DNA of 40,187 bases, taken from assembly GCA_964525945.1 (NCBI GenBank), contig CAZGKX010000017.1, forward strand, positions 1 to 40,187. The letters are read 5' to 3'. The stretch is from CAZGKX01 sp964525945. Its GTDB lineage: Bacteria > Pseudomonadota > Gammaproteobacteria > Legionellales > Legionellaceae. The notes under the pieces are model-generated. The model was not told the origin of the DNA, ran no database searches, and saw only the letters and a list, made by a program, of their open reading frames with translations. The translations under genes were made by a program, and so were the position numbers. Of the stretch, positions 34,134-40,187 are shown in pieces. Position 1 is the stretch's first letter, and each line of letters starts with the position of its first letter.

Positions 34134-34991
34134 TTAATTTATGCCTTGCAATTCTTTTTTGGATACAAAAGCCAATACTCGATCGAGCATGTTTGTGCTT
34201 AAAATTCGTTTTAATACAAAAAACAAATGGCTTGGAAAGGTAACCGGGTATTTTGCTTGGGGGTTGGATGACTCGATGGCGTGAATCAATTTATCAATGA
34301 CGGCTTTGGTGCTGCGCGTAAATATTGAGTTGGCTTTTTGCTGAATGAATTCATTGAGCATACGGTCGTATTGAGGTTTAAAATAGCTGTTTTCAGTGTC
34401 TATTTTTTTCAAGGATGCTTGAACGGCGCTTTCCCTAAACTTGCTTTCGATAGGTCCTGGCTCAATGGCAATTACTTTGATACCTGATGATTTTAGCTCA
34501 AGGCGTAAGGTATCACTTAATCCTTCCACTGCGTACTTGGAGGCATTATAAGCGCCTCTAAATGGCATGCTGATGACGCCCAATATAGAACTTATATTAA
34601 TAATACGCCCCTCACCTTGTTGACGCATAATGGGGATGGATAACCGCGTGAGATCCATCAGGCCAAAAACATTGGTTTCAAATTGCAATCGCAACGCTTC
34701 CCGCGTTACATCCTCCAAAGCGCCAGCTTGACCATAACCGGCATTATTAATTAAGATGTCCAAACGTCCGCCGGTCTTCGTGAGCAACTCATTAAATGCC
34801 CGCCGGATGGATTGAGGATCGTTGACATCCATCTGCAGCACGGCAATACCCAGCTGCTGTAATTTTTGGACATCATCTTGCTTGCGACAGCTAGCAATGA
34901 AAAAATGGCCTCGTTGCGATAAGGCGAATGCAGCATCAAAGCCGATGCCACTTGAACAACCGGTGATCAATATTATTTTGCTTTTCATCAT
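34134..34991 (-). CDS. short-chain dehydrogenase/reductase
   Basis: Start at ATG 34991 (or the adjacent ATG 34988) gives MMKSKIILITGCSSGIGFDA, with the NAD(P)-binding TGxxxGIG motif at the very N-terminus as usual. An in-frame extension to 35078 is not needed. The product of about 286 residues has NNAGYG, the catalytic Ser in NISSILG and YNASK (Tyr-x3-Lys), plus IEPGPIESKF. This is a classical SDR; the substrate is not evident. It is divergent from the glycosyltransferase gene with about 80 bases between the starts. Confidence 0.9.
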   Translation of the reverse strand: MMKSKIILITGCSSGIGFDAAFALSQRGHFFIASCRKQDDVQKLQQLGIAVLQMDVNDPQSIRRAFNELLTKTGGRLDILINNAGYGQAGALEDVTREALRLQFETNVFGLMDLTRLSIPIMRQQGEGRIINISSILGVISMPFRGAYNASKYAVEGLSDTLRLELKSSGIKVIAIEPGPIESKFRESAVQASLKKIDTENSYFKPQYDRMLNEFIQQKANSIFTRSTKAVIDKLIHAIESSNPQAKYPVTFPSHLFFVLKRILSTNMLDRVLAFVSKKELQGIN

Positions 34992-35070
34992 GCAATTAAG
35001 GCGAGAACAGTGGAATAAGTATAAAGGAGTTCGCCGTTTGTTGAAACATGAATAAAACAACGAGAGTCCT

Positions 35071-36591
35071 ATGCTCACTATAAATCGCTGCTATTTTGCT
35101 ATGGTGTTTGTGTTTTGTTTTTTTTACCTGTTTTTTTTGCAATTACAAGCGATTTGGCCGTTTACCATTGATGATATGTACATCTCCTTGCGTTACGCTC
35201 AACATTGGGCGGAAGGGTTTGGCCTGGTCTGGAACATAGGTCAGGCTCCAGTCGAAGGTTATTCTAATTTTAGTTTTGTGGCAGTAGGGCATTGGCTGAT
35301 CATGTGGGGCTTGAACCCGGTTACTGGTTTAAAAAGTCTAGGCATTCTCAGTCTTGGGGTCACGGTCGCAGCGGTTTATTTTATTTCAAGATTTTGGTTT
35401 TTACCCCGATTAGCAGTCATTTCCTGTTTTTGGCTTTTAAGTTATCAGGGGCAAGTGCTATGGAGTGCGAGCGGTCTTGAAACATCTTTTTATGAAGCCT
35501 TGGTGTGTGGTTTCATTTTTTTTATCTACAGAGGGTTGGGGTTTCAAGCGTATCCCTCTCTAAAACGTGCTCCGCAACCCAAAGCATTTTTTGTGGCAGG
35601 CGTCATGCTTGCTGTAGCGAGCATGACGCGGCCTGAGGCACCTGTGTTTGCAGGTGTTGTGCTGCTCATGGCTTGGTTTCATCGTCCCTCTAAAAATTCG
35701 TGGCCATACTGGCGAACGTACCTCATTTTTTTGGGGATTTTTATTGCCATTTATACCCCGTATTTTTTATGGCGTTGGGCTTATTTTGGCCAGTTACTTC
35801 CCAACCCAGTGTACTGCAAAGGGTACAATAACGTCCTAAATCTCGCTCTTGATAAAAATTATATTCAGCTCATTTGGCCTTTTGCAATCTTAGCTGTCGT
35901 TGGGTGTTGGAAAAACAAGTCAAATTATACAGGGTTGCTTTGGTTGCCCAGTGCTGTCTACCTTGTCTTATTAATCGGAGCAGATCCTATTGTAGCCTTC
36001 GATAACCGCTTGTTTTTGCCGTCCTTTGCCTTGTTATTGCCTCTGGCTTTGTTGGGATTATCCGTTGCGCTCAAATATTGGTTAAAAAAAGATGATGTTG
36101 TATTGGACATAGCTCTTTACATGATGGCCACATTTTTACTGTTTTTTTGTATTCCACACATGGGTTTAAAAGCGTTTCGTCAATATACGACGAATCCAGT
36201 AGCGGGTGAAAAATTAAGGCATGAAGTCATCGATTGGCTACAGCAATACACCCCTACAAAAAGCCACGTGGTACTGGCTGATTGTGGCTTGATTCCTTAC
36301 AAAAACACTCGATCATTCACAGACTCTTATTGCTTGAACAATGCGGCCATGTCAAAATTTCCCAAAAAAACAATGTATCGACAAAGTTGTAAACAAATTT
36401 TACGGGATAAACCAGACGTGATTATTTTGACCTCACTTTTTGAGCACGGCAAGGTTATTTATACACCCACGGATGTTTGTTTTGCATCCAAATTGCAAAA
36501 TAACAAACATTATCAATTGCAAGCAAATTTAAAAACGGGAACAGTTCAATCTTTCTATCAATACGAAATTTATCAGAGAAAAGGCCATTAA
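35071..36591 (+). CDS. multi-pass membrane glycosyltransferase-like protein (GT-C fold)
   Basis: A 506-residue protein with about 10-12 hydrophobic segments. The first extracytoplasmic loop contains FTIDDMYISLRYAQHWAEGF, then GLVWNIGQAPVEGYSNFSF. This DD-x-(F/Y)IS-RYA...EGYSN pattern is typical of GT-C enzymes that use polyprenyl-phosphate sugars, such as AftB-like arabinosyltransferases; the Asp pair is the likely catalytic site. A C-terminal soluble part of about 110 residues follows the last TM. It precedes the WbpM/CapD-like gene by 70 bases, which suggests a role in surface polysaccharide or lipid glycosylation. Confidence 0.8.
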   Translation: MLTINRCYFAMVFVFCFFYLFFLQLQAIWPFTIDDMYISLRYAQHWAEGFGLVWNIGQAPVEGYSNFSFVAVGHWLIMWGLNPVTGLKSLGILSLGVTVAAVYFISRFWFLPRLAVISCFWLLSYQGQVLWSASGLETSFYEALVCGFIFFIYRGLGFQAYPSLKRAPQPKAFFVAGVMLAVASMTRPEAPVFAGVVLLMAWFHRPSKNSWPYWRTYLIFLGIFIAIYTPYFLWRWAYFGQLLPNPVYCKGYNNVLNLALDKNYIQLIWPFAILAVVGCWKNKSNYTGLLWLPSAVYLVLLIGADPIVAFDNRLFLPSFALLLPLALLGLSVALKYWLKKDDVVLDIALYMMATFLLFFCIPHMGLKAFRQYTTNPVAGEKLRHEVIDWLQQYTPTKSHVVLADCGLIPYKNTRSFTDSYCLNNAAMSKFPKKTMYRQSCKQILRDKPDVIILTSLFEHGKVIYTPTDVCFASKLQNNKHYQLQANLKTGTVQSFYQYEIYQRKGH

Positions 36592-36661
36592 ATTGGTGTT
36601 ATTCACCAAATTATTCTCGCATGAAGTATAGGGTATATAGTAAGATAGCCTGAGGATTATT

Positions 36662-38557
36662 GTGAGGGTATATATGGATAGGGTGCTGATGTATTTGAGA
36701 AAAATATACTCAAAATTGCCAGTTATTGCGTTTGATATTGGGTCAATACCTGTTGCTTGGTTTTTTGCCAGTTGGTTGAGGAATGACATGAACATTCCCC
36801 CACATTTTTTTGCACAACATAATGCCGAAGTGTTGCTGCTTTTATCGTGCATACAAACCATTTGTTTTTACCATTTTAAAGTCTACCGTGGTTTATGGCG
36901 ATTTTCCTCAATTAAAGACGTTATACGCATTATGAAAGCAACGTTAACAGCTTCGATTGTCGCTGTTCCTGCATTTTACGCGGTGTCTCTATGGCAATAT
37001 GTACCGCGTAGTGTTTTAGTTTTGTACTCCATCGTATTGATGACAATCCTTTGTGGTGTTCGTCTTTACTGCCGCCAACAATTAAATAAACCAAGCAAAG
37101 ATATTATTACTGATGAGGAAATTAAACGTGTATTGATCATTGGAGCAGGCCAAGCTGGGGAAAGTTTAATTCGCGATTTAAAACGTACGCATGCTTATTT
37201 GCCCATTGGTGTGGTTGACGACAGCAAAGCAAAACGTGGGCAAGAAGTGCATGGTGTCAGGGTATTGGGTACTATTCCTAAATTACCTGAACTGGTCGAA
37301 AAGCACCAACCCGATCTCATTTTTATTGCTATTCCTTCAGCAGGATCTGCGGCTATGCGCCGGATCGTTAATTACTGCAAAGGTTTTAGTATTCCCTTTC
37401 ATACACTACCAAGCTTGCAAGCTTTAGCAGAAGGACAAGTCGAAGTAAACGCACTGCGAAAAGTAAACATTGAAGATTTATTAGGTCGCGATCAAGTGCA
37501 ACTGCATTGGGATAAAATTGCGAGCAGCATTTATGGGCAACGCGTTCTTGTTACGGGTGGTGGCGGTTCCATTGGTTCTGAATTATGCCGTCAAATTATG
37601 TCGATCCAACCTTCAAAATTACTCATATTGGATAATTGCGAATTTAATTTATACAACATTGAGCAGGAATTAACGACAAAATTCCCTAATTTGTCGATTG
37701 AAATGGCATTGGTGAGTGTAACGGATGAAACAGCAATAAAACATGTGTTCGAACAATTTAGACCGCAGCTTGTTTTCCATGCTGCGGCGTTCAAGCATGT
37801 TCCTATGCTTGAAGATCAAATTCGTGTTGCTGTGTTGAACAATGTTGTTGGCACACAAATTGTTGCTCAAGCAACGGTGGCTGTAAAAGCCGAAAAATTT
37901 ATTCTGATCTCCACAGACAAAGCGGTTAATCCCACGAATGTGATGGGGACCACGAAGCGGGTAGCCGAAATTTACTGCCAAAACTTAAATGCGAGAGTGA
38001 ACACCCAGTTTATCACCGTGCGATTTGGCAATGTCCTCGGTTCTCAAGGCAGTGTGGTGCCGCTGTTTCAACAACAACTTCAGAAGGGAGGACCTTTAAC
38101 GGTAACCCACCCGGATATACAACGTTATTTTATGACGATTCCTGAAGCATCCCAATTGATTTTACAAGCCATGGTCAACGGTGATGGCGGCGAAATTTTT
38201 GTGTTGGATATGGGGGAACCCATAAAAATAAGCTATCTTGCGGAGCAAATGATTCGCCTTGCAGGTAAAACGCCGGGTAAAGATATTTCGATTCAATACA
38301 CGGGGCTGCGACCTGGAGAAAAATTATACGAAGAATTGTTCCATGCTTCTGAGCATTTGGCCGAAACCGAGCATGCGAAATTGTTCAAAGCCCAATTTAG
38401 AAAAATTGACTGGGCGGAACTTACGCAAACCATTCGTATGATCAATGCTGCTTGCCAAAACCATCAGTCTGATGAATTACTAGTGCTTTTGAAAAGTTTG
38501 GTGCCGGAATTCAACTGTCGTTTAATGACGGATATTGATGTTGACCAAAATGCTTAG
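36662..38557 (+). CDS. membrane-bound nucleotide-sugar 4,6-dehydratase/epimerase (WbpM/CapD family)
   Basis: A 631-residue protein. The N-terminus has about four TM helices (from VIAFDIGSIPVAWFFASWLR). A first Rossmann domain carries VLIIGAGQAGESLI (near residue 160). A second, catalytic SDR domain begins VLVTGGGGSIGSELCRQI (near 295), with AAFKHVPMLE, STDKAVNPTNVMGTTKRVAE and RFGNVLGSQGSVVPLF. It lacks Tyr in the usual YxxxK place (Met-Gly-Thr-Thr-Lys), as known for the WbpM/FlaA1 long dehydratases. It converts UDP-GlcNAc to a 4-keto-6-deoxy sugar for O-antigen or glycan synthesis. Either GTG 36662 or ATG 36674 may start it; both have purine-rich sites. Confidence 0.92.
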   Translation: MRVYMDRVLMYLRKIYSKLPVIAFDIGSIPVAWFFASWLRNDMNIPPHFFAQHNAEVLLLLSCIQTICFYHFKVYRGLWRFSSIKDVIRIMKATLTASIVAVPAFYAVSLWQYVPRSVLVLYSIVLMTILCGVRLYCRQQLNKPSKDIITDEEIKRVLIIGAGQAGESLIRDLKRTHAYLPIGVVDDSKAKRGQEVHGVRVLGTIPKLPELVEKHQPDLIFIAIPSAGSAAMRRIVNYCKGFSIPFHTLPSLQALAEGQVEVNALRKVNIEDLLGRDQVQLHWDKIASSIYGQRVLVTGGGGSIGSELCRQIMSIQPSKLLILDNCEFNLYNIEQELTTKFPNLSIEMALVSVTDETAIKHVFEQFRPQLVFHAAAFKHVPMLEDQIRVAVLNNVVGTQIVAQATVAVKAEKFILISTDKAVNPTNVMGTTKRVAEIYCQNLNARVNTQFITVRFGNVLGSQGSVVPLFQQQLQKGGPLTVTHPDIQRYFMTIPEASQLILQAMVNGDGGEIFVLDMGEPIKISYLAEQMIRLAGKTPGKDISIQYTGLRPGEKLYEELFHASEHLAETEHAKLFKAQFRKIDWAELTQTIRMINAACQNHQSDELLVLLKSLVPEFNCRLMTDIDVDQNA

Positions 38558-38569
38558 GGAGTCTCTATT

Positions 38570-38908
38570 ATGCCGATGATCACCTATGACGAATTTGCCA
38601 AAGTTGATTTACGTTCGGGCACAATTGTAAAAGCAGAGGTTTTTACGCGTGCCCGAAAACCAGCTTTTAAAGTATGGGTCGATTTTGGCCCTGAGTTAGG
38701 AGTGCTTCAAACCTCAGCACAGGTCACTGTGCACTACACAACGGCATCATTAATTGGCCGTTCGGTTATTGGTTGTGTAAATTTAGGTGAAAAAAATATT
38801 GCGGGGTTCACCTCACAATTTTTGCTGGTGGGTTTCAGTGATTCAACCGGAGCAATCTGCTTAGCTACAACATCTCCTGCTCCAGATAATGGCCAAAAAT
38901 TGCATTAA
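38570..38908 (+). CDS. csaA: tRNA-binding domain protein, CsaA-like
   Basis: A 112-residue protein made of one tRNA-binding OB-fold domain: FAKVDLRSGTIVKAEVFTRA, SAQVTVHYTTASLIGRSVIG, and CVNLGEKNIAGFTSQFLLVG. It ends PAPDNGQKLH, like the PVPNGAKL-type C-terminus of CsaA. CsaA is a dimeric protein reported to have chaperone and secretion-related activity as well as tRNA binding. It starts 12 bases after the dehydratase gene with a GGGAG site, so the two probably share a transcript. Confidence 0.88.
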   Translation: MPMITYDEFAKVDLRSGTIVKAEVFTRARKPAFKVWVDFGPELGVLQTSAQVTVHYTTASLIGRSVIGCVNLGEKNIAGFTSQFLLVGFSDSTGAICLATTSPAPDNGQKLH

Positions 38909-38955
38909 AACGATGGTCTCAGACGGTCATCAATTTTTACGTGAAATAACGACGG

Positions 38956-39099
38956 TTACAACCAAAACAAATGTACCCAAATATACAAAAGCGTCATTCC
39001 AATGACAGGAATAATGACAAATCCAAGAAATAAATGTATCTGCGTTCTATTTTCTGCAGAGGAACGATAAAACGTTTTGAATCTTTTGAAAATAGACAT
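38956..39099 (-). CDS. 47-residue single-pass membrane protein
   Basis: A small minus-strand gene with a good ribosome site (AGAAAGG 9 bases before ATG 39099). The product starts MSIFKRFKTFYRSSAENRTQ and continues with a hydrophobic segment IHLFLGFVIIPVIGMTLLYI ending WVHLFWL. The layout, a basic amphipathic N-terminus then one TM helix with an internal Pro and few C-terminal residues, recalls NapE/TorE-type small membrane proteins. That resemblance is weak and no nap or tor genes are present. The rest of the 38909-39382 interval holds no other gene that I can support. Confidence 0.55.
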   Translation of the reverse strand: MSIFKRFKTFYRSSAENRTQIHLFLGFVIIPVIGMTLLYIWVHLFWL

Positions 39100-39382
39100 T
39101 CGAATCAACCTTTCTTTGTGCCGTTAAACTGCATTAACTCGGGGGCAGTCAATATACATGCGTAAATAGGGCTTTTCATTTTTAAAACGGCCTAAAACCC
39201 ATATGAGGTAAGGATTATAGGCGGTTTTTATAAAACAAATTCTTATCTGTATATTTGAACCATTATGCGCAGTTAGAGCGTGTTAGGAGTGGCAACTCCG
39301 TTAAATTATTAAATAAAACTATAATTATATAAAAGACTGGAGTTTGAATAAACAACAAACTGCTGTATAGAGGAGACATAAC

Positions 39383-39724
39383 ATGAGTATCTTTGACGAC
39401 GCTACAAGGAGACATATATGGGATTTATATAAAAATATGTGTGCTAATAGGTTTTACAGTACACCTGGTATAGATTTTGAAGATATTGATTTAGATAGGA
39501 AAATTGTATTATGTGAACAGCTCTCGTTACCAGAAAACTCAAATTACTCTGAGATCGATATGGCCGTCACAACGCATTTAATTAATTATTTTCGGGAGAC
39601 AGAGAATACAAGTGATGAAAAAACTGCTTTGGCGAGTGAAGCTCGGGAATATCCTTTCCTGGTTCAAGAAATTAAAGATGCCGCGGAATCATGCATTAAT
39701 TTACAGCACACGTTTCGACGATAA
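39383..39724 (+). CDS. protein of unknown function (113 residues)
   Basis: It starts MSIFDDATRRHIWDLYKNMC with a strong GAGGAG ribosome site. TATAAT at 39320-39325 may be its -10 box. It is an acidic, soluble, mainly helical protein (LPENSNYSEIDMAVTTHLIN, then DEKTALASEAREYPFLVQEI) with two Cys residues and no signal peptide or recognisable motif. It is a single-gene unit. I recognise no family. Confidence 0.65.
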   Translation: MSIFDDATRRHIWDLYKNMCANRFYSTPGIDFEDIDLDRKIVLCEQLSLPENSNYSEIDMAVTTHLINYFRETENTSDEKTALASEAREYPFLVQEIKDAAESCINLQHTFRR

Positions 39725-40012
39725 TTATTTGATCATTCACTACCTACGCAGCAGCTTTCATTAGATGCAACTCATTAAACATAATTTGATTAGCTTTCAT
39801 ATTAGTTCATATATTGAATGAGCAGTTACTTCGGGAGTAATCAAAACCCTTTATATTCCATATCACTTTTTAAAAGTGTAATCTTACCGCGCTTTAGTGG
39901 ACATTCATGAAGAAAGGGTTCTTTACAACAAATATTATGAGCAATTCGATACCTTCCTAAAGAGATAACATCTGGATTTGTTGAAAACATTCAGTAATAC
40001 AAACCAGATTAG
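39725..40012. other. intergenic region without a recognisable gene
   Basis: This AT-rich stretch contains no reading frame with a ribosome site on either strand that I can support, and no obvious hairpin terminator. Confidence 0.4.
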
Positions 40013-40120
40013 ATGCGTTGTTGCCCCATCATTTTCATTTACTCCATGCCACATCAGACCTCAGTTGTCGATAAAATCGACTATACTGTAAGTCAAGATA
40101 ACCACATAAAGTACTGCGAG

Positions 40121-40187
40121 ATGAAGCTACCTATCAACGAGCCGACAGCGCCCAAGTACCTTTACATCAACCCTAAAACGAACACGG
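40121..40187 (+). CDS. possible start of a gene running off the right edge
   Basis: An open frame (no stop from 40013 to the window end) contains ATG 40121, preceded by GCGAG, and reads MKLPINEPTAPKYLYINPKT. Other in-frame ATGs are at 40013 and 40046, without better ribosome sites. The piece is too short to identify. Confidence 0.3.
   Translation, partial: MKLPINEPTAPKYLYINPKTNT

Noticed and set aside
39184..39228. AAAACGGCCTA ... TAGGCGGTTTT stem as a terminator
   Set aside because: The loop is 23 bases, there is a central G-G mismatch, and no plus-strand gene ends nearby.
1..40187. CRISPR arrays, insertion sequences or rRNA genes
   Set aside because: I saw no regularly spaced repeats, no transposase motifs with terminal repeats, and no rRNA sequence in the window.

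Overview
The window looks like a draft-assembly chromosomal segment of an AT-rich gammaproteobacterium. The order Legionellales (Legionella/Coxiella-like, host-associated) is an inference from three things: gene content (LolC/LolD, periplasm-directed small proteins, WbpM-type sugar dehydratase), two long proteins that look like secreted effector candidates, and base composition. No gene here proves the genus. A run of 10 N at 20904-20913 marks a scaffold gap, so nearby disruptions may be assembly or sequencing errors.

Layout. (a) 1-7.04 kb: the 3' part of a 3-methyladenine DNA glycosylase gene with a terminator, a secreted protein of unknown function, a stand-alone A-T-TE NRPS-like enzyme, a 634-residue protein built of strict 32-residue helical repeats with an acidic tail, and a small operon of a gamma-glutamylcyclotransferase-like protein plus a DUF1543 protein. 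(b) 7.2-23.25 kb: a mobile defence island. It runs from a P4-type tyrosine integrase at the left to a tRNA-Arg(CCT) gene at the right, whose 3' end faces the island. Between them are an unknown gene, an AlpA-type regulator and a RepA-like RecA-fold ATPase. These are followed by a candidate iteron/G-rich origin region and a promoter flanked by an 11-bp direct repeat. Next comes an expanded type I restriction-modification operon: HTH, hsdM, a YhcG/DUF1016 PD-(D/E)XK nuclease, hsdS, a two-TM membrane protein, hsdR. After it are a zinc-ribbon protein and a large RecB-like nuclease/SF1 helicase. (c) 23.3-40.2 kb: mostly housekeeping genes. They include ETF-ubiquinone oxidoreductase, LolC/E plus LolD, a cold-shock protein, glutaminase, MutM, an M15 peptidase, an SDR, a GT-C-like membrane glycosyltransferase, a WbpM/CapD-type dehydratase and CsaA, with several small proteins of unknown function among them.

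How the parts work together. The island carries its own integration gene (int), a probable regulator/excision gene (alpA-like), probable replication functions (RepA-like ATPase plus origin-like repeats) and a payload that should restrict foreign DNA. The restriction operon is tightly packed (4-bp, 1-bp and 3-bp junctions), so the YhcG-like nuclease and the membrane protein are probably co-expressed with HsdMSR. Two payload genes are interrupted as read. hsdS carries a perfect 116-bp tandem duplication that shifts the frame, and the nuclease/helicase gene has the N gap plus one extra T in a T-run. If real, both would weaken the system. If errors, the system is intact.

The most noteworthy items are the membrane protein translationally coupled between hsdS and hsdR, the hsdS duplication, the origin-like repeat cluster behind the RepA-like gene, the 32-residue solenoid protein, and a small membrane-anchored protein with a ribosome-modulation-factor-like motif.
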